This document shows, piece by piece, positions 33,023-40,166 of a stretch of 41,968 nt of DNA. How positions within the stretch are numbered: the first letter of the stretch is position 1; each line of letters opens with the position of its first letter. Made by a program: the position numbers and the translations under genes. The stretch comes from an uncultured Oscillospiraceae bacterium (GTDB taxonomy: Bacteria; Bacillota; Clostridia; Oscillospirales; Acutalibacteraceae): NCBI GenBank assembly GCA_900543555.1, contig UQRL01000020.1, positions 1-41,968 on the forward strand. Reading direction: 5' to 3'. The notes under the pieces were generated by a model that saw only the letters and a list, made by a program, of their open reading frames with translations, had not been told where the DNA came from and did no database searches.

Positions 33023-34024
33023 TTAATAAATGGACCCGCTGTTCACAATGGGCTGGGCATCCTTATTGCCACAGAGAACCACCAGCAGGTTGCTGACCAT
33101 AGCGGCCTTCCGCTCCTCGTCCAGGTCTACAATGCGCTGGTCCTGCAGCTGCTCCAGAGCCATCTCCACCATGCCCACGGCGCCCTCCACAATTTTCTTC
33201 CGGGCGGCCACAATGGCCTCGGCCTGCTGGCGCTGCAGCATGGCCGCGGCAATCTCCGGCGCGTAGGACAGATGGGTGATGCGCACCTCCAGAATCTCCA
33301 GCCCGGCAATGGCCACCCGCTGCTGCAAATCCTGCTTCATCATGTCGGCGATTTCCTGGCTGCTGCCCCGCAGGGTCTTCTCCCCCTGGTCGTCGTCGTC
33401 CATCAGGTCGTAGGGGTACATCCGGGCGATGTTCCGGGTGGCGGAGTCGCACTGGGTTCCCAAAAACGTCCGGTAGTTCTGTACGTTGAACACAGCCTTG
33501 GTGGTGTCCACAATCCGCCAGATGACAATGGTGCCGATGACGATGGGGTTGCCCCGCTCGTCATTGACGGTCTGCTTCTCGTTGTTCAGGGTCATGGTTT
33601 TCAGGGAGATCTTCCTGCTGCCCCCAAAGCTGAAGCTGGTGTTGCCGTTGACAGTGGTCATAGAGGCGGGAGCGGCCCCGGGGTTGATGCCCTCGCAGAA
33701 GGGGTTTACCCAGAAGTAGCCGTCCTTCTTCAGGGTGCCGTGGTACTTGCCGAAGAGGGTCAGCACCAGGGCCTCGTTGGGGTTTAGAATCTTCAGTCCC
33801 GGCATGAGGAAGAAATCGAAGATGAGCACCAGCGCTCCGGCGATGGCAACTCCCACAGCGGCGCCCACGTTGGTGGAGGAAAGAAATACCGGCCCGCACA
33901 CCATGGCGGCAATGCTGCCAAAGAACAGCACCAAGATCAGGGCCAGCATGACAAAGCCGTTTTTTGTCTTTACCGGTTTTTCCGTATAGCGGTTGACGAT
34001 TTTTTCTTGCATTTCCATTTTCAT
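33023..34024 (-). CDS. SPFH/Band 7 domain membrane protein
   Basis: A 333-residue stomatin-like protein. After a polar start two membrane helices are seen ([21 protein letters not shown] and [20 protein letters not shown]), then the Band 7 domain ([102 protein letters not shown]). It ends with an oligomerising helix and [23 protein letters not shown] proteins form large ring or cage assemblies that organise membrane microdomains and control proteases. The start at 34024 has AAAAGGAG. Its promoter is a perfect consensus. It is the first gene of an operon with the small RHH protein. Confidence 0.93.
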   Translation of the reverse strand: MKMEMQEKIVNRYTEKPVKTKNGFVMLALILVLFFGSIAAMVCGPVFLSSTNVGAAVGVAIAGALVLIFDFFLMPGLKILNPNEALVLTLFGKYHGTLKKDGYFWVNPFCEGINPGAAPASMTTVNGNTSFSFGGSRKISLKTMTLNNEKQTVNDERGNPIVIGTIVIWRIVDTTKAVFNVQNYRTFLGTQCDSATRNIARMYPYDLMDDDDQGEKTLRGSSQEIADMMKQDLQQRVAIAGLEILEVRITHLSYAPEIAAAMLQRQQAEAIVAARKKIVEGAVGMVEMALEQLQDQRIVDLDEERKAAMVSNLLVVLCGNKDAQPIVNSGSIY

Positions 34025-34047
34025 ACCACTCCTTTTCCAAGCTTTTG

Positions 34048-34072
34048 ATTTGATATCATTATAATATCAAAT
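34048..34072. repeat. Inverted repeat overlapping the SPFH promoter (operator candidate)
   Basis: ATTTGATAT (34048-34056) and ATATCAAAT (34064-34072) are exact reverse complements around 7 bases that hold most of the -10 element. A repressor bound here would block RNA polymerase. The small ribbon-helix-helix protein of the same operon is the natural candidate. Confidence 0.6.
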
Positions 34073-34086
34073 AGAGATGCTGTCAA
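34058..34086 (-). promoter_or_regulatory. Perfect-consensus promoter of the SPFH/RHH operon
   Basis: On the minus strand: TTGACA (34086-34081), a 17-base spacer, TATAAT (34063-34058). Both hexamers match the sigma-A consensus fully, so the unrepressed promoter should be strong. Confidence 0.85.
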
Positions 34087-34120
34087 GGGGAGGGAGAGAG
34101 ATTTTCCCCGGAAACTGCGC

Positions 34121-34155
34121 AAAAAGGGGCACCCGGGTTTTCTCCGGGCGCCCCT
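34121..34155 (-). terminator. Intrinsic terminator of the CNNM/CorC gene
   Basis: On the minus strand a GGGGCGCCCGG / CCGGGTGCCCC stem (about 34154-34126) is followed by TTTTT, 20 bases after the stop. Confidence 0.8.
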
Positions 34156-34174
34156 TCACGGCTGCAAGGCCATT

Positions 34175-35515
34175 TTATTTTTCCTTTTCTTTCTTTTCGG
34201 GTTTTTCCGGCTCCTCCTTTGGCAGCAGACGCACCACCACGCTCTCAATGCGGTGGTCCTCAATCTTCTCCACATGCAGGGCCACGTTTTCCACCTGCAG
34301 GTCCAGCTGTTCCCCATCCTTGGGGATGGCATTCAGCCGGGTGACAATGAGGCCGCCCAGGGTGTCGTAGTCGTCGCTTTCCGGCAGGGGCAGCTCCAGG
34401 TCGTCCACCAGGGTGCTGATGGGCGTGGAGCCCGCGATGCGCCACTGGTTCTCACCCAGAGGCACAACCTCCGGCTGCTCGGCCTTGTCGAACTCGTCGT
34501 AGATGTTGCCCACAATCTCCTCCAGCAGGTCCTCCATGGTGATAATGCCCTCGGTGCCGCCGTACTCATCCACTACCACAGCGATGTGCACCTTTTCCTT
34601 CTGCATCTCTTTAAAGAGGTTGTCGGCCTTCATGGTCTCTGGCACAAAGTAGGCCGGGCGCAGCAGGTCCTTTAAACTGGTTTTTTTCCCGGCGTTGCGG
34701 TCCAGGAGGTAGTCCCGCACGTTTAAAATGCCCAAAATGGTGTCCACGCTCTCCTCGTACACGGGGAAGCGGCTGCGCCCCGTCTCCTGGATCATCTCCA
34801 AAATTTCCCCGTCGGTGGATTCAATGTCCAGGGCGTCCATGTCGCTGCGGGGCGTCATGGATTCCCGCACGGAGCTGTCCCCAAAGTCGAACACGTTTTG
34901 AATCCACTCCTGCTCATCCTCGTCGATGGCGCCCTTTTCGCCGCCCAGGTCCACCATCATGCGGATCTCATCCTCGGTGACGTTTTCCTCCTCGGCCTCC
35001 ACCTTCATGTGCAGCAGGCGCAGCACGCCGTTGACCGAGACGGACAGCAGCCAGATGACCGGCCGCAGCACAAAGGCCATGCCCCGGATGACCCCGCAGG
35101 CCATTTTGGCCCATTCATAGGACTTTTGCAGGGCAATGCGCTTGGGCACCAGCTCGCCAAACACCAGCGTGAAGTAGGACAGGATGATGGTGATGATGAT
35201 GATGGCCACGCTGTTTAAGGCGGTTAGGGGGATGAGCTGGAAGCCCAGGTCATTGTACAGCCAGTTGGACAGCACCGGGGCGAAGTTCTCGCCGGCAAAG
35301 GCCGCGCCCAGATAGCCCGCCAGGGTGATGGCCACCTGGATGGTGGACAGGAAGGCGGAGGAATCCTCCACCATGCTCAACAGCTTCCCGGCGATTTTGT
35401 TCCCTTCCTCCTGCATTTTTCGCAGCTTGGTGGCGTTTAGGGACACAACGGCCATCTCCGTGCCGGCGAAAAAGGCGTTGACCAATATCAGTATAACTTG
35501 CAGTAAGATTTCCAA
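34175..35515 (-). CDS. CNNM/CorC (HlyC) family transporter with CBS pair
   Basis: A 446-residue membrane protein. An N-terminal DUF21/CNNM domain (residues about 1-185) has four helices with [17 protein letters not shown] and [18 protein letters not shown]-domain pair follows (about 200-330; [51 protein letters not shown]), then a CorC_HlyC domain (about 345-430). Relatives such as MpfA of Staphylococcus and Bacillus export Mg2+, with ATP-Mg bound at the CBS pair; others are linked to Co2+. Haemolysin annotations of this family are historical. The start is TTG 35515 behind AAAAGGAG. The leader is long and structured (see 35583-35792), hinting at metal-dependent control. Confidence 0.93.
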   Translation of the reverse strand: MEILLQVILILVNAFFAGTEMAVVSLNATKLRKMQEEGNKIAGKLLSMVEDSSAFLSTIQVAITLAGYLGAAFAGENFAPVLSNWLYNDLGFQLIPLTALNSVAIIIITIILSYFTLVFGELVPKRIALQKSYEWAKMACGVIRGMAFVLRPVIWLLSVSVNGVLRLLHMKVEAEEENVTEDEIRMMVDLGGEKGAIDEDEQEWIQNVFDFGDSSVRESMTPRSDMDALDIESTDGEILEMIQETGRSRFPVYEESVDTILGILNVRDYLLDRNAGKKTSLKDLLRPAYFVPETMKADNLFKEMQKEKVHIAVVVDEYGGTEGIITMEDLLEEIVGNIYDEFDKAEQPEVVPLGENQWRIAGSTPISTLVDDLELPLPESDDYDTLGGLIVTRLNAIPKDGEQLDLQVENVALHVEKIEDHRIESVVVRLLPKEEPEKPEKKEKEK

Positions 35516-35582
35516 AAAATGTGCACTCCTTTTTTTCTAAAAACAAATCAAATTCTCTCTCTTTTCCAGATGCCAGCGGCCC

Positions 35583-35723
35583 CTAGTTCCGGGGGTAAAA
35601 TCCCCCAGGAAAGCACAAAAAAGCATAGCCTGCCGCGAGGCTCCGCGGCAAGTTATGCTTAAAAACTTGGCTATTTACCTGGGGAAAATTGGCGCTGGCA
35701 GGGTGACTGTCGCCGTCGTCCAT
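35583..35723 (-). CDS. Possible 46-residue leader peptide upstream of the CNNM/CorC gene
   Basis: On the minus strand an ATG (35723-35721) follows GAGAGG at 11-base spacing and opens a 46-codon frame ending in TAG at 35585-35583, 67 bases before the CNNM start. The peptide begins MDDGDSHPAS: three aspartates and a proline within eight residues. It continues with no membrane segment or known domain. The intrinsic terminator (35617-35660) lies wholly inside this frame, so a ribosome translating it would melt the hairpin. In E. coli the MgtL leader peptide, with acidic residues and prolines at its start, makes ribosomes fall off when Mg2+ is low; a similar sensor here would suit a Mg2+ exporter. 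It could equally be a chance frame inside a structured RNA. Confidence 0.4.
   Translation of the reverse strand: MDDGDSHPASANFPQVNSQVFKHNLPRSLAAGYAFLCFPGGFYPRN
35617..35660 (-). terminator. Terminator inside the CNNM/CorC leader (attenuator)
   Basis: On the minus strand AAGCATAACTTGCCGCG (35660-35644) pairs with CGCGGCAGGCTATGCTT (35637-35621) with a small internal mismatch, followed by six T. It lies about 100 bases after the expected start of transcription and about 105 before the gene, which is the place of a riboswitch or attenuator expression platform. Confidence 0.8.
35649..35669 (-). promoter_or_regulatory. Candidate antiterminator stem
   Basis: CAAGTT (35669-35664) can pair with AACTTG (35654-35649) around nine bases. 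AACTTG is also part of the 5' arm of the terminator, so the two structures exclude each other, as expected for a switch. Confidence 0.45.
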
Positions 35724-35763
35724 GTCAGTATGTACCTCTCTTTGAAAATATAATACTTATTTT

Positions 35764-35792
35764 ATTATATGGGGCCGTATATGATTTGTCAA
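35764..35792 (-). promoter_or_regulatory. Perfect-consensus promoter of the CNNM/CorC gene
   Basis: On the minus strand: TTGACA (35792-35787), a 17-base spacer, TATAAT (35769-35764). Transcription should begin near 35757 and give a leader of about 240 bases before the TTG start at 35515. Confidence 0.88.
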
Positions 35793-35825
35793 TAGGGAAC
35801 TTTTCATCCTCCCCCGGCCGGTACA

Positions 35826-35854
35826 TTGCACCCCTTCTGAAAAAGGTGTATACT
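35826..35854 (+). promoter_or_regulatory. Promoter of the small lipoprotein gene
   Basis: TTGCAC (35826-35831), a 17-base spacer, TATACT (35849-35854), close to the ATG at 35876. It diverges from the CNNM/CorC promoter only 34 bases away. Confidence 0.6.
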
Positions 35855-35875
35855 GGCGTCAAAGGAGATGATGCA

Positions 35876-36400
35876 ATGATGCGCGTGAAACGGTTTTTTA
35901 CCCTGTGCCTGGCCGCGGCGCTGGCCCTGTGCTGCGCCGCCTGCGGGGAAACAGTCTCCCTGCCGGAGAGCCTGGGAGTGAACGCGTCCCAGGGCACAGT
36001 GCAAGACCATTGGGACGATCACGGGGGCATGAGCGACGGCACAGAGTATTGGGAGATCGCCTTCTCTCCGGAGGACGCTGCGGCATTTGAGGAATCCCTT
36101 CAAACCGCCCAGGGCTGGCATGCCCTGCCCCTGGACAACGATGTCCGGTACCTTCTCTATGGCACGGAGGGGATAGAGAAAGCCCAGGATGGGGCCTATA
36201 TCAGTGTCAATCCCTACCTCACCGGCAAGGACGGCGGCCCCCTGTTCCCCCAGGTGGAGGAGGGCTATTGGTTCTTCTGCGATGATCAGACCGGCAGCTA
36301 CACCGCCCAGGGGGTCATGGAGCGGCCGTCCCAAAACTTCACCGCCGCTGTCTACGACAGCCAGAGCCGCACCCTCTATTGCGGGGAGCTGGACACATAA
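35876..36400 (+). CDS. Small exported lipoprotein, unknown function
   Basis: A 174-residue lipoprotein. The signal MMRVKRFFTLCLAAALALCCAAC ends at a lipobox-like CAAC. The mature part is acidic and aromatic (DHWDDHGGMSDGTEYWEIAF, GYWFFCDDQTGSY) and looks like a small beta-rich domain with two cysteines that may pair. No family recognised. AAAGGAG lies eight bases before ATG 35876; ATG 35879 is equally possible. It has its own promoter and terminator, so it is monocistronic; it is divergent from the CNNM/CorC gene. Confidence 0.8.
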   Translation: MMRVKRFFTLCLAAALALCCAACGETVSLPESLGVNASQGTVQDHWDDHGGMSDGTEYWEIAFSPEDAAAFEESLQTAQGWHALPLDNDVRYLLYGTEGIEKAQDGAYISVNPYLTGKDGGPLFPQVEEGYWFFCDDQTGSYTAQGVMERPSQNFTAAVYDSQSRTLYCGELDT

Positions 36401-36411
36401 AGGCTTGCAGG

Positions 36412-36446
36412 AAAGGACATCCGGGAAACCGTGGATGTCCTTTTTT
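36412..36446 (+). terminator. Intrinsic terminator, usable in both directions
   Basis: AAAGGACATCC pairs with GGATGTCCTTT around a short loop, followed by TTTTTT on the plus strand. On the minus strand the same hairpin follows the Gx-protein stop directly with TTTCC. Confidence 0.85.
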
Positions 36447-36955
36447 CACGGCCCCAGATATTTTTGCAGCCGCTCCAAGGGCTTCAGCGTCAGCTTGAGC
36501 ACCAGACCTGTCAGCAGCCCGGTGAGCACCCCGAACACCAGCAGGAAGGGCACATAAAACAGCACGCTGGTGCTGGTGAGGAAGTAGGCCGCGCACAGCT
36601 GGGCGGCGTTGTGGGCCAGGGCCCCGCAGACGCCCACCACCCCCAAAGAGGCGTTGGCTTTTTTCAGCAGCAGCCACATCACCACCGTGCTGATAACCCC
36701 GCCGGAAAGGCTCATCAGCCCGGACATGCCCCCCCGGGTCACCAAGGCGAACGCACCCTTGAACACCGCCAAGAACAGGGCGCTGGGCAGGCCCAGGCTG
36801 CCGGCGGCGTACATGGTGGCCAGGTTGGAAAGCCCCAGCTTGGCCCCGGGGGGCATCATGGGGAGAGGGGGGAGGAGCCCCTCTAAAAAGGAGAGGGCCA
36901 GGGCCAGGGCGGCTAAAAGCGCGGTAAAGGCCACACGGCCAGATTTGCGTTTCAT
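36446..36955 (-). CDS. Gx-family membrane protein (heptaprenyl diphosphate synthase component I-like)
   Basis: A 169-residue integral membrane protein of the Hpre_diP_synt_I/Gx transporter family, with five or six helices. Motifs: FTALLAALALALSFLEGLLPP with a PPGAKLGLSNLATMYA segment (typical of this family and of ECF S-component-like folds), GAFALVTRGGMSGLMSLSGG and a long hydrophobic C-terminal half. GGAGGGAGG precedes the ATG at 36955. It is the third gene of the ApbE/NusG-II/Gx set, commonly found together in anaerobic Firmicutes and tied to flavin-based extracytoplasmic electron transfer. The name component I refers to old annotation; transport of a redox cofactor or quinone precursor is only suggested. 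Confidence 0.88.
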   Translation of the reverse strand: MKRKSGRVAFTALLAALALALSFLEGLLPPLPMMPPGAKLGLSNLATMYAAGSLGLPSALFLAVFKGAFALVTRGGMSGLMSLSGGVISTVVMWLLLKKANASLGVVGVCGALAHNAAQLCAAYFLTSTSVLFYVPFLLVFGVLTGLLTGLVLKLTLKPLERLQKYLGP

Positions 36956-36974
36956 GGCAGGTTCCTCCCTCCAG

Positions 36975-37367
36975 TCAGTACACAGTGGCGTCGATGGCAT
37001 CCCCGCCCCCTTCCAGGCGGAGGGTGGCCCGGGCGGGCAGGCAGATGGCGGACTCCCCCGCCCGGGTGAGCAGCCCGGTGTGGACGCACACCTGGTCCGG
37101 GCAGGAGGAGGAGGCCACCCGGGCCCCTTCGGGAGAGAGCTCCACTGTGAGCTGGATGCCGTTTGCCCCTTCCAGGGGGACGGTCTCCGTCCCTGTCAGG
37201 GAGGAAAGGTCCCGTTCCAGCACCACCTGGCCGTCCACCTCCACAAGGGCCAAGGTCCCCCGGGGGGAGAGGGAAAGGGCCGCGTAGGCGATTCCCGCCG
37301 TCAGAAGCAGCAGGGCGCACAACAGCAGTCCTTTCGCAGAGAGAAAGGGCTTTTTTTCCATAGGCAT
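36975..37367 (-). CDS. NusG domain II membrane-anchored protein
   Basis: A 130-residue protein with one N-terminal helix (GLLLCALLLLTAGIAYAAL) and an exported NusG_II beta domain (residues about 45-125) carrying the family's SSCPDQVCVHTG motif with two cysteines, then GESAICLPARATLRL. These proteins accompany ApbE and Gx proteins; the cysteines may bind a cofactor or form a disulfide. The start is uncertain: ATG 37367 has GAGG at good spacing, while GTG 37379, which overlaps the apbE stop, or ATG 37361 are possible. It lies 19 bases before the Gx gene. Confidence 0.88.
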   Translation of the reverse strand: MPMEKKPFLSAKGLLLCALLLLTAGIAYAALSLSPRGTLALVEVDGQVVLERDLSSLTGTETVPLEGANGIQLTVELSPEGARVASSSCPDQVCVHTGLLTRAGESAICLPARATLRLEGGGDAIDATVY

Positions 37368-37375
37368 AGGCGGCC

Positions 37376-38446
37376 TCACACCGTGCCCGCCAGGGTATAG
37401 CCTTCCCCTTTCAGGAAAAAGGCGTCCGCCAGGCCTTCAGTCACGTAAATCTGGTGATCCTCTGTAATGAACACCGCCTCGCTGTCAAACTGCTCCAGCA
37501 CGGGAAGGCTGTCCTCCAAGCCCAGCACAAAGCAGGCGGTGGAGAGGGCGTCGCTGAGGGTTCCGCTGCCGCTCCACACGGTGACGGACAGCAGCCCGCT
37601 TTCGGCGGGATAGCCGGTGTCCGGGTCCAGAAGGTGGTGGTAGGTCACGCCGTCCTCTGTAAACTGCTTTTCATAGCTGCCTGAGGTGGAAAGGAAACCG
37701 CTGGCAAGGGAGAGGGTGCCCAGAGAGCCCTCTGTGTCCGGGTCCCGCAGGGCGATGGTCCAGGGCTGGCCTCCCGGCTTTTCCCCGTAGACGCCCACGC
37801 TGCCCCCCACGGATACCACGGCCCGGTTCACACCGGACTCTTCATAGGCAGCCACAGCGGCGTCACAGGCAGCTCCCTTGCCCACCGCCCCCAGGTCCAG
37901 GGCGGTGCTGTGGGTTTGAAGGGCGGCGGTGCCGTCCTCCAGCAGGGAGATGTTCTCGTAGTTGACGGCGGGCAGCAGGGCCTCGATGGTCTCTGCCTGG
38001 GGCAGACGGGGGTTTTCGTCAAAGTCCCACAGCCAGCTGATGGGGGCAATGGTGATGTCAAAGGCGCCGCCGCTGGCCTGGCACACATCCAGGGACGTGC
38101 GCAGCACATTCCAGGTGCGCTGGTCAATCTCCAGAAAATCCGTGCCGGCGGCCTGGTTCAGCTGCTCTACATCGCTGCCCTCCACCCGCCAGGAGATCAG
38201 GTCCTCCAGTTCGGTTATGGCGGTGTTGGCGGCCTGGGCAGCCCCTTCCTCGTCTCCGCCGTACACGGTTTGCTGTACATAAGAGCCCATGGCGTAGGTG
38301 GTCAAAGTGGTGCCCCCGCCCCCTGCCCCCAAGTTGAGCCAAAGGGCCAGCAGGAACAGCAGAAGCCCCAGGGCCAGCATGCCCAGGGAGAGCCTTTTTG
38401 CGGTTTTGTTGGAAAGGCTGTTGAGCCAGTGCTTCAGTTTTTTCAT
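37376..38446 (-). CDS. apbE: FAD:protein FMN transferase (ApbE)
   Basis: A 356-residue flavin transferase that attaches FMN covalently to a Thr/Ser of exported target proteins. It has an N-terminal membrane helix (LGMLALGLLLFLLALWL), then the ApbE domain: TTYAMGSYVQQTVYG, SGGAFDITIAPISWLWDF, TALDLGAVGKGAACDAA (FAD-binding, with the GK of the family), VVSVGGSVGVYG, YHHLLDPDTGYPAESGL (the metal-binding HxxDPxTG motif) and SDALSTACFVLG with its Asp. AAAGGAAAC precedes the ATG at 38446. It is the first gene of a three-gene operon with NusG_II and Gx genes. No FMN_bind target protein is encoded in the window, so the substrate must lie elsewhere. Confidence 0.94.
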   Translation of the reverse strand: MKKLKHWLNSLSNKTAKRLSLGMLALGLLLFLLALWLNLGAGGGGTTLTTYAMGSYVQQTVYGGDEEGAAQAANTAITELEDLISWRVEGSDVEQLNQAAGTDFLEIDQRTWNVLRTSLDVCQASGGAFDITIAPISWLWDFDENPRLPQAETIEALLPAVNYENISLLEDGTAALQTHSTALDLGAVGKGAACDAAVAAYEESGVNRAVVSVGGSVGVYGEKPGGQPWTIALRDPDTEGSLGTLSLASGFLSTSGSYEKQFTEDGVTYHHLLDPDTGYPAESGLLSVTVWSGSGTLSDALSTACFVLGLEDSLPVLEQFDSEAVFITEDHQIYVTEGLADAFFLKGEGYTLAGTV

Positions 38447-38498
38447 GCAGTGTTTCCTTTGCCTGTTTCAGGCCGGGGAGGCCCGGCGGTTTTGTCCT

Positions 38499-38527
38499 AT
38501 TGTAGCACAGTCCTCCCTGTTTGAAAA
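38499..38527 (-). promoter_or_regulatory. Promoter of the apbE operon
   Basis: On the minus strand: TTTTCA (38527-38522), a 17-base spacer, TACAAT (38504-38499) with TGC in front (extended -10). Confidence 0.6.
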
Positions 38528-38545
38528 GTGAAGGCCGGGAAAGAT

Positions 38546-38581
38546 AAAACCGGGGAGAAGGGCTCACGCCCTCCTCCCCGG
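38546..38581 (-). terminator. Intrinsic terminator of the cytidylate-kinase-like gene
   Basis: On the minus strand a CCGGGGAGGAGGGC / GCCCTTCTCCCCGG stem with one mismatch and a GTGA loop, followed by TTTTATC. Confidence 0.85.
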
Positions 38582-38597
38582 GAAGAGAAAAATCGGA

Positions 38598-39215
38598 TTA
38601 TTGGTCCAGCTTTTTGGCGGCGTCGATGATCAGATCCACGGCAATATCCACCGAGAAGCGGGAAGTGTCGATGGTCAGGTCATAGTTCTGCAGGTCGTCC
38701 CAGCGGTTGTTGGAGTAGAAGTTGTAATAGTTGGCCCGCTGCTTATCCTTTTTGGTGACAAAGTCCGGGGCCTTTTTCTCCTCGCAGTAGTTAAGGCCCA
38801 CAATGCGCTTGATGCGGGCGGCTTTATCTGCGTGGACAAACACGTTCAGGCAGTTCTCGTGCTCCCGCAGAATGTAATCGGCGCAGCGGCCGATGATGAC
38901 GCAGGGCCCCTCTGCCGCGGCCTTTTTGATGATATCTGACTGGATGATGAACAGCTTGTCATTGATGGGCATTTCGTTGATGCTGGGCACCCGGGCCCCA
39001 AAGGCGTAACTCCCCATCACCATGGAGTAGAGGAGGCTGCTGGTGGCTTTTTCGTCCGCGTCGGCAAAGACCTCTTCGGAAAGGCCGCTTTTCTTGGCCG
39101 CCATGGCGATCAGTTCCTTGTCAAAGAAGGGAAGGCCCAGTTTTTTGGCCACTTTTTCTCCCACCTCGTGGCCTCCGCTTCCAAACTGGCGGGCAATGGT
39201 GATGACAGGCAGCAT
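38598..39215 (-). CDS. Cytidylate-kinase-like protein (P-loop)
   Basis: A 205-residue protein of the cytidylate_kin2-type family common in Clostridia. The nucleotide loop is ITIARQFGSGGHEVGEKVAKKLG (residues 5-27), in which the usual GKST of true Cmk is altered to GGHEVG; DKELI replaces the DTGAMYR region. Further features are CVIIGRCADYIL, the basic lid ADKAARIKRI, and DFVTKKDKQRANYYNFYSNNRWDDLQNYDLTIDT, which is typical of this family. A true cmk is at 6635, so this paralogue may act on another substrate. The start at 39215 follows AAGGAGG; the gene has its own promoter and terminator. Confidence 0.9.
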   Translation of the reverse strand: MLPVITIARQFGSGGHEVGEKVAKKLGLPFFDKELIAMAAKKSGLSEEVFADADEKATSSLLYSMVMGSYAFGARVPSINEMPINDKLFIIQSDIIKKAAAEGPCVIIGRCADYILREHENCLNVFVHADKAARIKRIVGLNYCEEKKAPDFVTKKDKQRANYYNFYSNNRWDDLQNYDLTIDTSRFSVDIAVDLIIDAAKKLDQ

Positions 39216-39291
39216 AAAGATTCCTCCTTATCTAAACAAGCTAGTATTTTAGAAAACAACAATTTAAAATATGGGATATTTCCCTAATGAA

Positions 39292-39320
39292 ATGATACGC
39301 TTTTTTTCGTGAAAAGTCAA
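39292..39320 (-). promoter_or_regulatory. Promoter of the cytidylate-kinase-like gene
   Basis: On the minus strand: TTGACT (39320-39315), a 17-base spacer, TATCAT (39297-39292). An AT-rich leader of about 70 bases follows. Confidence 0.75.
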
Positions 39321-39353
39321 CAGCGGATTTTTGGGGAGAAAGGGCCCCAACGC

Positions 39354-39382
39354 TTGAAAAAAGCGGCGCGCCGGGCTATACT
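39354..39382 (+). promoter_or_regulatory. Promoter of the two-component system
   Basis: TTGAAA (39354-39359), a 17-base spacer, TATACT (39377-39382). It diverges from the promoter at 39292-39320. Confidence 0.7.
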
Positions 39383-39411
39383 GAAACCGGCATGGCCCCT
39401 TTCCCGAAACC

Positions 39412-39427
39412 TTCACCCAGGGTTCAC
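39412..39427 (+). promoter_or_regulatory. TTCAC direct repeat, 11-bp period (response-regulator site candidate)
   Basis: TTCAC at 39412-39416 and again at 39423-39427, one helical turn apart, in the leader between the promoter and the response-regulator start. OmpR/PhoB-type regulators bind such direct repeats, so autoregulation is plausible but inferred. Confidence 0.4.
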
Positions 39428-39481
39428 AGAAGGGGAGTATGCTTTTCTCAACGGAAAAAACTTCAAAAAAGGAGTGGGAAT

Positions 39482-40165
39482 ATGTACCGTATCCTGGTGG
39501 TGGACGACGAGGAAAAGATCCGGGCGCTGATCCGGAAATACGCGGAGTTTGAGGGCAACCAGGTGACAGAGGCGGAAAACGGCATGGAGGCCGTGGAGCT
39601 GTGCCGCCGTCACCCAGAGGCATTTGATATCATCATCATGGATGTGATGATGCCCGAACTGGACGGATTCTCCGCCGTGGCGGAGATCCGCAAGACCTGC
39701 AAGGCCCCGGTGCTCATGCTCTCCGCCCGGGGGGAGGAGTACGACCGCATCCACGGCTTCGAGCTGGGGGTGGATGACTATGTGGTAAAACCCTTTTCCC
39801 CCAAGGAGCTGATGATGCGGGTGGGCGCCATTATGAACCGGGTGAAGCCCCAGGGGGAGGAGCACAAGCGCAATGTGCTCAGCTTTGCGGGGCTTTCCAT
39901 CGACTTTGACGCCCGCATTGTCACCGTGGACGGGAAGCGGGCCGAGCTTTCCCCCAAGGAATATGACCTGCTGGCCTACATGGTGCAGAACAAAAACATT
40001 GCCCTGACCCGGGAAATGCTCATTACCAACGTGTGGGGCTATGACTTTTACGGGGATGACCGCACCCTGGACACCCATATCAAGCTGCTGCGCCGGTCTT
40101 TGGGGCCCTACAGCAAATTCATCGTCACCCTGCGGGGCGTGGGCTACCGGTTCGAGGTGAACTGA
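39482..40165 (+). CDS. OmpR/PhoB-family response regulator
   Basis: A 227-residue two-component regulator. The receiver domain (1-118) has the acidic pocket D8-D9, phospho-acceptor D54 (IIIMDVMMPELDG), switch Ser in LMLSARGEEYDRI and Lys in YVVKPFSPKEL. The winged-helix output domain (about 130-225) reads LSPKEYDLLAYMVQNKNIALTREMLITNVWGYDFYGDDRTLDTHIKLLRRSLG, ending VTLRGVGYRFEVN. ATG 39482 follows AAAAAAGGAGTGG. The kinase gene starts one base after its stop. The sensed signal is unknown; the overall look resembles ResD/PhoP-like envelope-responsive regulators. Confidence 0.95.
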   Translation: MYRILVVDDEEKIRALIRKYAEFEGNQVTEAENGMEAVELCRRHPEAFDIIIMDVMMPELDGFSAVAEIRKTCKAPVLMLSARGEEYDRIHGFELGVDDYVVKPFSPKELMMRVGAIMNRVKPQGEEHKRNVLSFAGLSIDFDARIVTVDGKRAELSPKEYDLLAYMVQNKNIALTREMLITNVWGYDFYGDDRTLDTHIKLLRRSLGPYSKFIVTLRGVGYRFEVN

Positions 40166-40166
40166 A

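Noticed and set aside
35670..35757. Assignment of the CNNM/CorC leader to the M-box or yybP-ykoY riboswitch class.
   Set aside because: The conserved cores of those classes are not visible by eye. Left unassigned pending a covariance-model search.
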